Shown: positions 47,059 through 56,745 of the stretch, one piece after another
How positions within the stretch are numbered: the stretch's first letter is position 1
Layout of the letters: each line of letters opens with the position of its first letter
DNA from: Comamonadaceae bacterium
GTDB lineage: Bacteria > Pseudomonadota > Gammaproteobacteria > Burkholderiales > Burkholderiaceae_C
Assembly: GCA_947456305.1 (NCBI GenBank)
Contig: CANGPN010000003.1
Span: 62,001 to 126,000, forward strand
DNA: 64,000 bases
Direction of reading: 5' to 3'
Translations under genes and position numbers: made by a program
Notes under the pieces: generated by a model
The model's input: only the letters and a program-made list of their open reading frames with translations
The model's database searches: none
What the model was told of the DNA's origin: nothing

Positions 47059-48429
47059 ATGAACGCACGTCCGTTACGCCTGAGCACCACGCAATCTGAC
47101 TTTGAAACTTTGTTTCAACAGCGCTTGCATTGGTCGGCTGATACCGATGCCGCCATAGAGCAACGCGTGGCCGACATCTTGTCCGATGTGAAGGCACGCG
47201 GCGATGCGGCAGTGCTCGACTACACCGCACGCTTTGACGGTTTGCAGGCGGCTTCCATGGCTGATTTGGAATTGCAGCAATCCGATTTCAAAGCCGCGTT
47301 TGACGGCCTGCCCGAAGCGCAAAAACGCGCTTTGCAAGATGCCGCCGCTCGCATACGCAGCTACCACGAAGCGCAGAAAAAAGCTTGTGGTGAAAGCTGG
47401 CAATACCGGGATGCAGACGGCAGTTTGCTCGGCCAAAAAGTCACACCGCTGGACCGCGCAGGCATTTACGTGCCCGGCGGCAAGGCGGCTTACCCGTCCA
47501 GCTTGTTGATGAACGCCATTCCCGCGCATGTGGCCGGTGTCGGCGAAATCATCATGGTGGTCCCGACGCCGGTGCGTGGCAGCGTTGCCACCGGCGGCGC
47601 AGCCGGTAGCGGCACCACGGCCACACGTGGCGAGCGCAACGAATTGGTATTGGCAGCGGCTTATGTGGCCGGTGTCAGCCGCGCATTCACCATCGGCGGC
47701 GCGCAGGCAGTGGCCGCCATGGCTTACGGCACAGCCACCGTGCCGCGCGTGGACAAAATCACCGGCCCGGGCAATGCTTATGTGGCTGCGGCCAAGCGGC
47801 GCGTGTTCGGCACGGTGGGCATTGACATGATCGCCGGGCCGTCAGAAATTTTGGTGCTGGCCGACGGCAGCACTCCGCCCGATTGGGTGGCCATGGATTT
47901 GTTCAGCCAGGCCGAGCATGACGAACTCGCTCAAAGCATTTTGTTGTGTCCGGATGCGGCCTACATAGACGCAGTGCAAGCGTCCATCGACAAACTCTTG
48001 CCTGAGATGCCTAGGCGCGACATCATCGCTGCGTCATTGAACGGGCGCGGCGCATTGATACACACACGCAGCATGCAAGAGGCTTGCGACATCAGCAACC
48101 GCATCGCACCCGAACATTTAGAAGTGAGCAGCAACAACCCGCACCAATGGGAACCGCTGCTGATTCATGCAGGCGCGATTTTTTTGGGCGCATTCACCAG
48201 CGAAAGCCTGGGCGACTATTGCGCCGGGCCCAACCATGTGTTGCCCACGTCTGGCACGGCGCGTTTTTCATCGCCTTTAGGCGTTTACGATTTTCAAAAG
48301 CGCAGCAGCTTGATTGAAGTGTCTGAGGCCGGTGCGCAAACACTGGGGCAAACGGCCTCCGTGCTGGCGCATGGTGAAGGTTTGCAAGCCCATGCCAGAG
48401 CAGCAGAAATGCGATTGCGCCGGTCTTGA
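47059..48429 (+). CDS. hisD: histidinol dehydrogenase
   Basis: A 456-residue zinc enzyme oxidising L-histidinol to histidine. [17 protein letters not shown], the [16 protein letters not shown] segment, [19 protein letters not shown] and SEHLEV-like [10 protein letters not shown] with zinc ligands are intact. Between VPTP and [11 protein letters not shown] there is an extra Gly/Ala/Thr-rich stretch ([18 protein letters not shown]). The ATG is chosen; a TTG three codons upstream overlaps hisG. No hisC or hisB follows. Confidence 0.95.
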   Translation: MNARPLRLSTTQSDFETLFQQRLHWSADTDAAIEQRVADILSDVKARGDAAVLDYTARFDGLQAASMADLELQQSDFKAAFDGLPEAQKRALQDAAARIRSYHEAQKKACGESWQYRDADGSLLGQKVTPLDRAGIYVPGGKAAYPSSLLMNAIPAHVAGVGEIIMVVPTPVRGSVATGGAAGSGTTATRGERNELVLAAAYVAGVSRAFTIGGAQAVAAMAYGTATVPRVDKITGPGNAYVAAAKRRVFGTVGIDMIAGPSEILVLADGSTPPDWVAMDLFSQAEHDELAQSILLCPDAAYIDAVQASIDKLLPEMPRRDIIAASLNGRGALIHTRSMQEACDISNRIAPEHLEVSSNNPHQWEPLLIHAGAIFLGAFTSESLGDYCAGPNHVLPTSGTARFSSPLGVYDFQKRSSLIEVSEAGAQTLGQTASVLAHGEGLQAHARAAEMRLRRS

Positions 48430-48571
48430 AGGCCAATGGCCGGCAGGACTGCAAAACTCTGTGTCAGTTTTAAGGTTCACTGTCCTGTCATGGTCTGAGC
48501 GACATCCCTGCGGAGAGTGATAAAGCGTCAACCCCAGTCGCTAAGATGCCCACACCATGAAGTTCAACGTT

Positions 48572-48769
48572 TTAGAAATAACACCACAAACCGGTACATA
48601 CACCGGTGGCCAGCTGTACCAGGCCGTCAATCAACATGCCTATGGCCAACAACGGCAAACCCAAATACACCAGCGCCCACAGCACCGCCATCCATGTCAG
48701 ACGCGGTTCGGGAATGCGATGACCCATCACGGTTTGCACCGGGTGGCGCTTAAACAATTTTTTCCACAT
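48572..48769 (-). CDS. small membrane protein, hypothetical
   Basis: A 65-residue protein starting MWKKLFKRHPVQTVMGHRIP, then two hydrophobic stretches (LTWMAVLWALVYLGLPLLA and LIDGLVQLATGVC). It looks like a small inner-membrane protein. I recognise no family. It is on the strand opposite to its neighbours, between hisD and the FemAB-like gene. A plus-strand ORF over the same bases (48557-48805) has poor composition and is less likely. Confidence 0.5.
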   Translation of the reverse strand: MWKKLFKRHPVQTVMGHRIPEPRLTWMAVLWALVYLGLPLLAIGMLIDGLVQLATGVCTGLWCYF

Positions 48770-48801
48770 GGCTGCATGGTAACCAAAACAGGACTGGCCG
48801 C

Positions 48802-49725
48802 ATGAAGGTCGACTGGGGCACGCAAGACATGGCGGCCTGGGACCGGGCGCATGCCGCTGCGGCCGCGCCCTTGCAACAAGACTGGGCCTATGGCTCCACC
48901 TTGGTGTCGCTGGGTGCGCGGGTGCTGCGTGCACGCGTAGAAGCCGAGGGCGTGCAAGTCGCGCAAGCCCAGTTCATTGTGCGCAAATTTGCAAAATACA
49001 TCTCATTGGCTTTGTGCACACGCGGTCCCTTGTGGCTGCAAGACCTGAGCGGCAAAGACAAAGCCGCTGCTTACAAAGAAATGCGCAAAACACTGCCCTT
49101 GAGCGGTTTGCGATTCATGATGGTCACGCCCAACGAAGCGCTGAATGACCCGCTCGGTTTGCCTGCGGTGCGCCGCATCATGTCGGGTTACAGCACGGTG
49201 ATGATGGACATCGCCAAGCCTATGGATGTGTTGCGTGCGCAATTGGACAAACGCTGGCGACACCGTTTGGGCGGCGCGGAAAAGTCCGAACTCAATGTGC
49301 AACGCATGGGCACCAACCCCGGCCAATACCGTTGGTTGCTGGATGCCGAAATGCAGCAACGCGCAGACCGTGGTTTGGAAGGATTGCCCTTGGTATGGTT
49401 CGAGCGTTATGCCGAATCGCGCAAACAACCGTCGCGCAATCTGTTGTCGTTGCGTGCCGATGTCGGTCGTGACCGTGTCGCCGGCATGATGTTTTTGATC
49501 CACGGCGAGGCGGCCACTTACCAAGTCGGCTGGACCTCGGATGTGGGGCGCGATTTGCATGCGCACAACCTCATGCTGTGGCGTGCCATCGAAGAACTGC
49601 GCGAGCGCGGTGTGCGCAGCCTGGACCTGGGCGGTGTCAATACGCAGCGAAGCGCAGGCATTGCGCGTTTCAAAATGGCTACCGGCGGCGTGGTCAAACA
49701 ATTGGCAGGCAGTTACCTGCTATGA
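48802..49725 (+). CDS. FemAB/GNAT-like aminoacyl- or acyl-transferase
   Basis: A 307-residue protein with the double-GNAT FemAB layout. Seen are an N-terminal AQFIVRKFAKYISLALCTRGPLW domain, KPMDVLRAQLDKRWRHRLGGAEKSELNV, and the second GNAT domain with GMMFLIHGEAATYQVGWTSDVGRDLHAHNLMLWRAIEELRERGVRSLDLGG, which is typical of lipid II-dependent FemX-type and polysaccharide peptidyl/aminoacyl transferases. Substrate not assignable. Its stop overlaps the ccmA start, so it leads the ccm operon. Confidence 0.8.
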   Translation: MKVDWGTQDMAAWDRAHAAAAAPLQQDWAYGSTLVSLGARVLRARVEAEGVQVAQAQFIVRKFAKYISLALCTRGPLWLQDLSGKDKAAAYKEMRKTLPLSGLRFMMVTPNEALNDPLGLPAVRRIMSGYSTVMMDIAKPMDVLRAQLDKRWRHRLGGAEKSELNVQRMGTNPGQYRWLLDAEMQQRADRGLEGLPLVWFERYAESRKQPSRNLLSLRADVGRDRVAGMMFLIHGEAATYQVGWTSDVGRDLHAHNLMLWRAIEELRERGVRSLDLGGVNTQRSAGIARFKMATGGVVKQLAGSYLL

Positions 49726-50348
49726 GCTCAAACGGTTTGCAGGTGTTGAATGCAAGTTGTGAACGCGGCGGCCGCCAGTTGTTTAAGCCAACCAGTTTTT
49801 CCATAGAGCCGGGACAGGTCTTGCATTTGCAAGGTGACAACGGTGCAGGCAAAACCAGTTTGCTGCGCGCTCTGTGTGGTTTGTCTTCCCTGTCGCAAGG
49901 TCAACTGAGTTGGTGTGGCCAGCCGCTGCCGCAAGCGCGTGCCATGTTTTTGCAGCAGGTGTTTTATTTGGGCCATGCACTCGGATTGAAAGACGAGCTC
50001 AGTGCTTTGGAAAATTTACAAGCCGCCACTGCGATTGCCGGTCAACCACTGGACACGCCTACAGCTGTGAACGCATTGAAAGCACAAGGCCTGGCAAGTC
50101 GCATGCATTTGCCGTTGCGCGTCTTGTCGCAAGGGCAAAAACGCCGGGTGGCATTGGCGCGTTTGCAAGTCTCTACCGCGCGTTTGTGGCTGTTGGATGA
50201 GCCGATGGTGGCGCTGGACAGCGCGGCGCAACTCGCATTGACCACGTTGTTGCAAACGCATATTCAACAAGGCGGTATGTTGTTGTTCACCAGTCACCAG
50301 CCGCTGGCCTTGGGTGACAGCGTGCAGACGCTGAGGCTGCAGCTATGA
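49722..50348 (+). CDS. ccmA: CcmA haem-exporter ATP-binding protein
   Basis: A 208-residue ABC ATPase of the System I cytochrome c maturation pathway; with CcmB it drives release of holo-CcmE. Walker A is GDNGAGKTS, signature LSQGQKRRVALARL, Walker B LWLLDEPMVALD. The ATG overlaps the preceding gene's stop; a much earlier frame codon is inside the FemAB-like gene and is rejected. ccmB overlaps by ATGA. Confidence 0.94.
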   Translation: MSSNGLQVLNASCERGGRQLFKPTSFSIEPGQVLHLQGDNGAGKTSLLRALCGLSSLSQGQLSWCGQPLPQARAMFLQQVFYLGHALGLKDELSALENLQAATAIAGQPLDTPTAVNALKAQGLASRMHLPLRVLSQGQKRRVALARLQVSTARLWLLDEPMVALDSAAQLALTTLLQTHIQQGGMLLFTSHQPLALGDSVQTLRLQL

Positions 50349-51010
50349 ACATTTTTTTCACGGTGGTGCAGCGCGATTTGCGTTTGGCCATGCGACGCAA
50401 AGCCGAGGTGTTGAACAGCGTGTTTTTCTTTGCCGTGGTGGCCACATTGTTTCCTTTGGCCATTGGGCCTGAGCCCGCCATGCTGCGCCAAATCGGACCG
50501 GGTGTGTTGTGGGTCGGCGCATTGCTGGCCACCATGCTGGGTTTGCCGCGCTTGTTTGAAGCCGATTACCGCGACGGCAGCCTGGAACATATGTTGTTGT
50601 CCCCGCATTCGCTAGGGCTTATGGTGCTGGGGAAAATCACGGCGCATTGGCTGTTGTGCGGGGTGCCCTTGGTAATATTGGCACCTGTATTGGGTTTGCA
50701 GTTTGATTTAAGCGCTGACGCGCTGTCCATGCTTTCACTCTCTTTGTTGTTGGGTACGCCAGTGTTGTCCTGTGTCGGTGCGATTGGCGCTGCACTCACA
50801 CTTGGTGTGCGTGGCGGCGGTGTGTTGATCTCCTTGCTGGTGTTGCCCTTGTTTGTACCGGTGCTGGTGTTTGGTGCCGGTGCGGTGCAAGCCCTTGAGT
50901 CTGGTGTGGGTGCACAAGCCCATGTGTCGATTTTGCTGGCCATGTTGTTGCCCGCACTGTTTTTCAGCCCTTGGGCTTGCAGCGCCGGTTTGCGCATTGC
51001 TTTGGAATGA
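50345..51010 (+). CDS. ccmB: CcmB haem-exporter membrane protein
   Basis: A 221-residue six-helix membrane protein. FFTVVQRDLRLAMRRKAEVLN and FEADYRDGSLEHMLLSP are the CcmB hallmarks. It pairs with CcmA and CcmC. Confidence 0.94.
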   Translation: MNIFFTVVQRDLRLAMRRKAEVLNSVFFFAVVATLFPLAIGPEPAMLRQIGPGVLWVGALLATMLGLPRLFEADYRDGSLEHMLLSPHSLGLMVLGKITAHWLLCGVPLVILAPVLGLQFDLSADALSMLSLSLLLGTPVLSCVGAIGAALTLGVRGGGVLISLLVLPLFVPVLVFGAGAVQALESGVGAQAHVSILLAMLLPALFFSPWACSAGLRIALE

Positions 51011-51014
51011 ATGA

Positions 51015-51764
51015 ATGGCTATTCGCTGGTTTTATTACGCTGCACCGCAAACCTTTTATGCATTGGCGGCACGGCTGTGGCCCGTGTTGGCTGCACTGGC
51101 TGCGGTGTTGGGTTTGGCAGGTTTATGGATAGGTTTTGCACTTGCCCCCACTGATGCCCAGCAAGGCGAGGGCTATCGCATTATTTTTGTGCACGTGCCT
51201 GCTTCTTGGATGTCGATGGTGATTTATCTCGCCATGGCTTTTTGGAGCGTGCTGGGTTTGACCTTCAACACCCGTTTGTCCGGCATGATGACCCGCGCAC
51301 TTGCGCCCACCGGTGCGATGTTTGCTTTTTTGTCGCTGTGGACCGGCGCTTTGTGGGGCAAGCCCATGTGGGGCGCGTGGTGGGTGTGGGACGCACGTCT
51401 TACCTCTGAATTGATTTTGTTTTTTCTCTACCTCGGCTACATGGCGTTGACATCTGCGATTGACGATGTGCGCCGCGCAGACCGCGCCGGAGCGTTGATC
51501 GCCATCGTCGGCGCCATCAACGTGCCCATCATTTATTTCTCGGTCAAATGGTGGAACACCTTGCATCAGGGCGCGTCGGTGTCGCTCACGCGTTCACCCA
51601 GCATGGCGCAACTCATGTTGTGGGGCATGTTGCTCATGGCTTTGTCCTTCTGGGCTTACACGTTGGCCATCGTGTGTTACCGGGTGCGCAGCCTCATTGT
51701 TGAGCGTGAACGCCATACCGAATGGGTGCAGGCTCTGCCTGAAGTCTCCGGAGCCAAAGCATGA
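51015..51764 (+). CDS. ccmC: CcmC haem-handling protein
   Basis: A 249-residue six-helix protein with the tryptophan-rich WGAWWVWDARLTSELILFF haem-binding motif and flanking histidines in FVHVPASWMSM and WWNTLHQGASVSL. It loads haem onto CcmE. The stop overlaps the ccmD start. Confidence 0.96.
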   Translation: MAIRWFYYAAPQTFYALAARLWPVLAALAAVLGLAGLWIGFALAPTDAQQGEGYRIIFVHVPASWMSMVIYLAMAFWSVLGLTFNTRLSGMMTRALAPTGAMFAFLSLWTGALWGKPMWGAWWVWDARLTSELILFFLYLGYMALTSAIDDVRRADRAGALIAIVGAINVPIIYFSVKWWNTLHQGASVSLTRSPSMAQLMLWGMLLMALSFWAYTLAIVCYRVRSLIVERERHTEWVQALPEVSGAKA

Positions 51765-51931
51765 GGTGGGAGAGTTGGTCACAGTTTTGGGACATGGGCG
51801 GCTACGGTCTGTATGTCTGGGGCAGCATGGGTATGACGGCCTTGTTCATCCTGCTTGAAATCTGGCAGGCCAGACAAGCGCACCGCAACGCCTTGGCGCT
51901 GGCGCGCAGTGAAGTGCAGGAGGCCGCATGA
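51761..51931 (+). CDS. ccmD: CcmD small haem-exporter subunit
   Basis: A 56-residue protein: [20 protein letters not shown], one membrane helix ([15 protein letters not shown]), then a basic tail [16 protein letters not shown]. This is the standard CcmD pattern (FWxMGGYGxYVW). It overlaps ccmC and ccmE by four bases each. It stabilises the CcmABC complex and helps release holo-CcmE. Confidence 0.93.
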   Translation: MRWESWSQFWDMGGYGLYVWGSMGMTALFILLEIWQARQAHRNALALARSEVQEAA

Positions 51932-52380
51932 GTTGGAGCCCGCGTCAAAAACGTTTTGGCCTCATTGCTGGCGGCGTGCTGGTGTTGTGCATTGCTGCGG
52001 CGTTTGTATTGAATGCGTTCAACAGCAACCTGGTGTTTTTCTTCACCCCCACGCAAGTGCTCAACGGTGAAGCACCGCGCAACAAAACCTTTCGCATCGG
52101 CGGCATGGTCAAGACTGGTAGCTTGCAACGCGATGGCACCAGCGTGTCCTTTGTCGTCACCGACACCATGAACGACATGACAGTGCATTACATTGGCTTG
52201 CTGCCCGATTTGTTCAAAGAAGGCAAGGGCGTGGTTGCCCAAGGCAAGTTGGATGAACAAGGTGTGATGACCGCCAGTGAAGTGCTGGCCAAACACGACG
52301 AAAATTACATGCCCCCCGAAGCCCAGCACGCGCTGGACAAAGCGGCCCAGGCGCGCGCCGCCCAATCTGTCAAACCTTGA
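51928..52380 (+). CDS. ccmE: CcmE haem chaperone
   Basis: A 150-residue protein with one N-terminal membrane helix and an OB fold. [14 protein letters not shown] and [31 protein letters not shown] core precede the haem-attaching histidine in [12 protein letters not shown], the classical HxxxY type. Confidence 0.96.
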   Translation: MSWSPRQKRFGLIAGGVLVLCIAAAFVLNAFNSNLVFFFTPTQVLNGEAPRNKTFRIGGMVKTGSLQRDGTSVSFVVTDTMNDMTVHYIGLLPDLFKEGKGVVAQGKLDEQGVMTASEVLAKHDENYMPPEAQHALDKAAQARAAQSVKP

Positions 52381-52394
52381 AAGCAAACCTCTGA

Positions 52395-54353
52395 ATGATT
52401 CCTGAACTCGGTCAATTTGCGTTGGTACTGGCCACAGTGCTGTCCTTGCTGCTTGGCGTGTTGCCCTTGTGGGGGGCAGCCACGCGCAACACGGTGTGGC
52501 AGTCGCTGGCCCGCCCGGCCGCTTTGTTGCAGTTCGCTTTGGTGGTGTTGTCGTTTGCGTGTTTGGCAGTTTCGTTTTTAAGCAATGATTTTTCAGTCAA
52601 ATATGTGGCTGAACATTCCAACCGTTTATTGCCACGCGCCTACCAGTTTGCTGCAGTGTGGGGCGGCCACGAAGGCTCGTTGTTGTTGTGGGTGTTGATG
52701 TTGACCGGATGGACGGCGGCAGTGGCTGTGTTCTCGCAAAGTCTGCCTCTCAATATGGTGGCGCGTGTGCTGGGCGTACTGGGTTTGGTGGCCGTGGGTT
52801 TCATGGCGTTCATCTTGATCACGTCCAACCCGTTTGACCGCTTGTTCCCCATACCCGCTGACGGCCGGGATTTGAATCCCTTGCTGCAAGACCCGGGCTT
52901 GGTGATTCACCCGCCCATGCTCTACATGGGTTATGTCGGCATGTCGGTGGCATTTGCTTTTGCTATTGCCGCGCTCATCTCCGGTCGCTTGGATGCGGCG
53001 TGGGCGCGTTGGTCACGCCCGTGGACGGTGATCGCTTGGTCCTTCCTCACCTTCGGTATCGGCTTGGGTTCATGGTGGGCGTATTACGAACTCGGCTGGG
53101 GCGGTTGGTGGTTTTGGGACCCGGTGGAAAACGCCTCGCTCATGCCTTGGTTGGTCGGCACAGCTTTGATTCATTCACTCATGGTCACTGAAAAACGCGG
53201 CAGCTTCAAGGCGTGGACTGTGTTGTTGGCCATTGCGGCTTTTTCTTTGTCTTTGCTTGGCACATTTTTAGTCCGCTCCGGTGTGCTCACCTCAGTGCAT
53301 GCGTTTGCCTCGGACCCGGCGCGCGGCATTTTCGTGCTGTGCTTTCTGGCAGTGGTCATCGGTGCATCGCTTACCTTGTTTGCCTGGCGTGCGCCTGCGG
53401 TCACTTTGGGCGGCAGCATGGGCCTGGTGTCGCGTGAATCGTTTTTGCTGCTCAACAGTGTGTTGCTGGTGGTGGCCACCGGCGCGGTGTTGCTGGGTAC
53501 GCTGTATCCGCTCATCATTGATGCTTTGAATCTGGGCAAGTTGTCGGTAGGCCCGCCGTATTTCAATTTGGTGTTCGCACCGCTGATGGTGCCGCTGTTG
53601 TTTGTGCTCGTGCCCGGCACGGTGGCGCATTGGCGTGAAGCCCGTTTGAATGACATGGTGCTGCGTTTGCGCTGGGTCGGTTTGGCTGCTGTGTTGTTGG
53701 CCATCGGTTTGCCCTTCGTGTTTGGCGATTGGTCGGCTGGCACAGCACTCGGTGTGTTTCTGGGCATGTGGGTGGCGCTGGGCAGCTTGCAACATGTGGT
53801 CGAGCGGATTCGCAAACCCGGTCGTATAGGCGGCTCGTTCTGGGGCATGCATTTGGCGCATTTCGGGCTGGCCGTGGTGGTGCTGGGCATCACCGGTGTC
53901 AAATCGTTTGAGGTAGAGCGCGATGTGCGCATGGCGCTGGGCGACACCGTCAGCATTGCGCCTTACACCTTCCGCTTGGTCGATATGGTCGATGTGAATG
54001 GCCAAAATTACAAAGCCATGCAAGCCCATGTCGAGGTCTTGAAAAACGACAAAGTGATTGAAGTGCTGTATCCGGAAAAACGCCGTTACTTCTCCAGCGC
54101 CATGCCCATGACCGAAGCCGCCATTGATTCAGGCGTGATGCGCGACTTGTATGTGTCATTGGGTGACCCGTTGCCAGGCGACACACCCAGTTGGAGCATG
54201 CGGGTGTATTACAAGCCTTTCGTGCCTTGGCTGTGGGCCGGTGTATTAATGATGGTGCTAGGCGGAGTGTTGGCTGCCTTGGACCGTCGCTACCGCCGGG
54301 CGGCGGTGTCGCCCTTGCAAACCGCAGGTGAAGCTTTATCTTCCGCGTCTTGA
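52395..54353 (+). CDS. ccmF: CcmF haem lyase subunit
   Basis: A 652-residue polytopic membrane protein with about 15 helices. WGGHEGSLLLWVL, HPPMLYMGYVG and the WWD motif GGWWFWDPVENASLMPWL are present. The long periplasmic segment before the last helix (DVNGQNYKAMQAHVEV...) is typical. It joins haem from CcmE to apocytochromes with CcmH and CcmI. Confidence 0.96.
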   Translation: MIPELGQFALVLATVLSLLLGVLPLWGAATRNTVWQSLARPAALLQFALVVLSFACLAVSFLSNDFSVKYVAEHSNRLLPRAYQFAAVWGGHEGSLLLWVLMLTGWTAAVAVFSQSLPLNMVARVLGVLGLVAVGFMAFILITSNPFDRLFPIPADGRDLNPLLQDPGLVIHPPMLYMGYVGMSVAFAFAIAALISGRLDAAWARWSRPWTVIAWSFLTFGIGLGSWWAYYELGWGGWWFWDPVENASLMPWLVGTALIHSLMVTEKRGSFKAWTVLLAIAAFSLSLLGTFLVRSGVLTSVHAFASDPARGIFVLCFLAVVIGASLTLFAWRAPAVTLGGSMGLVSRESFLLLNSVLLVVATGAVLLGTLYPLIIDALNLGKLSVGPPYFNLVFAPLMVPLLFVLVPGTVAHWREARLNDMVLRLRWVGLAAVLLAIGLPFVFGDWSAGTALGVFLGMWVALGSLQHVVERIRKPGRIGGSFWGMHLAHFGLAVVVLGITGVKSFEVERDVRMALGDTVSIAPYTFRLVDMVDVNGQNYKAMQAHVEVLKNDKVIEVLYPEKRRYFSSAMPMTEAAIDSGVMRDLYVSLGDPLPGDTPSWSMRVYYKPFVPWLWAGVLMMVLGGVLAALDRRYRRAAVSPLQTAGEALSSAS

Positions 54354-54357
54354 TGCC

Positions 54358-54942
54358 ATGAATAAAAAGTTTTTGATTCCTCTGGGATTGTTTGCCGCAT
54401 TGGTGGTGTTTTTAGCGGTAGGCCTTACACGCGACCCGCGTGAAATCCCCTCTCCTCTGGTGGGCAAGCCTGCGCCGGACTTCAGTCTGCCCACGCTGGC
54501 GGGTGACAAACCGTTCAGGCCGGCGGACATGAAAGGCAAAGTCTGGATGTTCAATGTCTGGGCCACTTGGTGCGTGGCTTGCCGTGAAGAACATCCACTG
54601 CTGGTTGACTTTGCCAAAAGCAGTCAGATACCTGTTGTGGGTTTGAGCTACAAGGAAATACAACCGCAGGACATGGCCAACGGCCCGTTGAAAGACGCTG
54701 AGAAATTGCAAATGGCGCGCGAACGTAGCCTGCGTTTTTTACAGCGCCAAGGCAATCCTTACAGTTTGTCAGTGCTCGATTTAGATGGTCGTGTTGGCAT
54801 TGACTATGGCGTGTACGGTGTGCCGGAAACCTATCTCATCGACAAGCAAGGCGTCATTCGTTATAAGCGCGTCGGTCCGCTGACGCCGCAAATACTGATA
54901 GATACAGTATTGCCCTTGATTCAGACATTGGAAGCCTCATGA
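54358..54942 (+). CDS. ccmG: CcmG (DsbE) thiol:disulfide interchange protein
   Basis: A 194-residue membrane-anchored thioredoxin. One N-terminal helix, then FNVWATWCVACREEHP with the CxxC pair, and the cis-proline in YGVPETYLID. It keeps the CxxCH cysteines of apocytochromes reduced. I use the ATG just after the ccmF stop. Confidence 0.95.
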   Translation: MNKKFLIPLGLFAALVVFLAVGLTRDPREIPSPLVGKPAPDFSLPTLAGDKPFRPADMKGKVWMFNVWATWCVACREEHPLLVDFAKSSQIPVVGLSYKEIQPQDMANGPLKDAEKLQMARERSLRFLQRQGNPYSLSVLDLDGRVGIDYGVYGVPETYLIDKQGVIRYKRVGPLTPQILIDTVLPLIQTLEAS

Positions 54943-55391
54943 ATTGGAAGTTATGGCTGTGCTGGATGTTGTGGGCGCCAGCAGTTTGGGCAGGCGAGGC
55001 GGTGCCTATGGCCGAAGACCCGAAAGTGGAAGCGCGCTTGGTGGCTATCGCCGAGGAACTGCGTTGTCTGGTGTGTCAAAACGAATCGCTGGCCTCGTCT
55101 CATGCCGAGTTGGCTGAAGATTTGCGTCGCGAAGTGCGCAAGTTGATTCGCGAAGACAAAAGCGACGCAGAAATCAAAACCTACCTGGTTGATCGTTATG
55201 GTGATTTCGTTTTATACAGACCGCAAGTCAAGCCGCTTACTTGGCCTTTATGGTTTGGCCCGTTTTTCATGCTGCTGGCGGCCGTCTGGGGCTTGTGGCG
55301 CTATTTGCGCTTGCGTAAAAACGCTTTAGGTCAAACTCAAGCAGCAACCGGCCATGACACTATCGACAAAGCGACAACCCACAAGGATTGA
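54939..55391 (+). CDS. ccmH: CcmH apocytochrome thiol reductase subunit
   Basis: A 150-residue protein with signal peptide, the redox motif LRCLVCQNESLASS, the helical KYLVDRYGDFVLYRP-like segment and one C-terminal membrane helix. It is the short CcmH form; the CcmI part is a separate gene immediately downstream. Confidence 0.95.
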   Translation: MNWKLWLCWMLWAPAVWAGEAVPMAEDPKVEARLVAIAEELRCLVCQNESLASSHAELAEDLRREVRKLIREDKSDAEIKTYLVDRYGDFVLYRPQVKPLTWPLWFGPFFMLLAAVWGLWRYLRLRKNALGQTQAATGHDTIDKATTHKD

Positions 55392-56681
55392 ATGAATAAC
55401 GCCCAACTGTTTTTGCTGCTGTCGCTGGCCTTGTGTTTGCTGGTGGTGCTGGTGCTGGCCTGGTCGGTGTTGCGATCTGCCCGAGCAGCCGGCAAAGGCG
55501 CGGAGCGTGCGCATGTGATGTCGCATGTGACGGTATACCGCGAGCAACTCGCTGAATTAGAGCGCGAATTGGTCCAAGGTAGTCTGGACCAGCAGGGTTT
55601 TGATTTGTCGCAGCAGGAATTAACCCAGCGGTTGATGGAAGATGCGCCTGCCGCCGCGGCAGCCACTGAAGAGCCTGCAACTGCACGAACCAAGCTGTTG
55701 ATCAGCTTGCTGTCCTTGAGCATACCGGTGCTGGCGTTTGTGATTTACTTCTTTGTCGGTACGCCTGTCGCTTTAGATCCCGCTTTGCTGGCACAGGCCA
55801 ATGGTGAAGAGCAAATCACGCCGCAAAAGCTTGAGACCATGGCAGAACAACTCAGCCAGCGTTTGGAAAAAGAACCGAAAAACGCTGAAGCCTGGGTCAT
55901 GCTCGGCAGAATACAGCGTGCCTTGGCGCGTTACGAACAGGCCGATGCCGCACTGCAAAAAGCGCTAGCCCTCGAACGCAATGACGATGTACTGATTGAG
56001 CGTGCAGAGGTGCTGGCGCAAAAAAACAATGGCAGTTTCAAAGGCGAGCCTTGGGCCATCATCAACAGTGTGCTCAAGTCCGATCCGCAAAACGGCAATG
56101 CCTTGTTGCTGGCCGGTAGTGCGGCGTTTTCTGAAGCCAGGTTCAAAGAGGCGTTGGTGTACTGGGAAAAAGTGAGGGGTTTGTTGCCGGCCACTTCCCC
56201 TGACGGCCCGGCCTTGGCAGAGGCGATAGATAAAGCCCGTGAGCGCCTGGGCTTGCCGCCTTTGGCTCCGGCGACAGCTGGCAATGCACCGGCCAGCGCC
56301 GGTGCCATGCCCAAACCTCAGTCTGACGGCACTGAACGCTTAAGCGGTCGGGTGGTGTTGTCCCCTGAACTGGCTGCGCAGGTGTCGCCCAAAGACACGG
56401 TGTTTATTTATGCCAATGCTGCCGAGGGCCCGCGCATGCCCTTGGCCATCATTCGCACCACCGTGGACAAACTGCCGTATGACTTTGTGTTGGACGACAG
56501 CCTGGCCATGAACCCGCAAATGAAGCTCTCGCAGGTCAAGTCGGTGATGGTGCGCGCGCGCATCTCCAAAACTGGAAATGCCATGCCGCAAGCCGGTGAC
56601 TTCGGTGCCAGCGTCGGACCGGTCACGCCTGGCAGCCCGGAGAAATTGCAGTTGACGATATCCAAGGCGTTGACACCTTGA
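55392..56681 (+). CDS. ccmI: CcmI apocytochrome chaperone
   Basis: A 429-residue protein with two N-terminal helices flanking a coiled-coil cytoplasmic segment (VYREQLAELERELVQG), then TPR-like repeats (EAWVMLGRIQRALARYEQAD) and a C-terminal beta-domain (SGRVVLSPELAAQVSP to the end). It delivers apocytochromes to CcmFH. It ends the operon, with a hairpin following. Confidence 0.93.
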   Translation: MNNAQLFLLLSLALCLLVVLVLAWSVLRSARAAGKGAERAHVMSHVTVYREQLAELERELVQGSLDQQGFDLSQQELTQRLMEDAPAAAAATEEPATARTKLLISLLSLSIPVLAFVIYFFVGTPVALDPALLAQANGEEQITPQKLETMAEQLSQRLEKEPKNAEAWVMLGRIQRALARYEQADAALQKALALERNDDVLIERAEVLAQKNNGSFKGEPWAIINSVLKSDPQNGNALLLAGSAAFSEARFKEALVYWEKVRGLLPATSPDGPALAEAIDKARERLGLPPLAPATAGNAPASAGAMPKPQSDGTERLSGRVVLSPELAAQVSPKDTVFIYANAAEGPRMPLAIIRTTVDKLPYDFVLDDSLAMNPQMKLSQVKSVMVRARISKTGNAMPQAGDFGASVGPVTPGSPEKLQLTISKALTP

Positions 56682-56687
56682 AGGCTG

Positions 56688-56725
56688 TGCGCTGGTTTCA
56701 TGCTTATTCAGGCATGGCCAGCGCA
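56688..56725. terminator. hairpin between convergent ccmI and SDR genes
   Basis: TGCGCTGG (56688-56695) pairs with CCAGCGCA (56718-56725), with an inner CATGC/GCATG stem. There is no T run, so it may be a weak or processing-related 3' structure. Confidence 0.4.
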
Positions 56726-56745
56726 GCATGGCCGAATCAGCGGTC

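Noticed and set aside
48557-48805. 82-residue plus-strand ORF between hisD and the FemAB-like gene
   Set aside because: Composition (Gln/His/Arg-rich after residue 25) is typical of an antisense shadow; the opposite strand encodes a plausible membrane protein.
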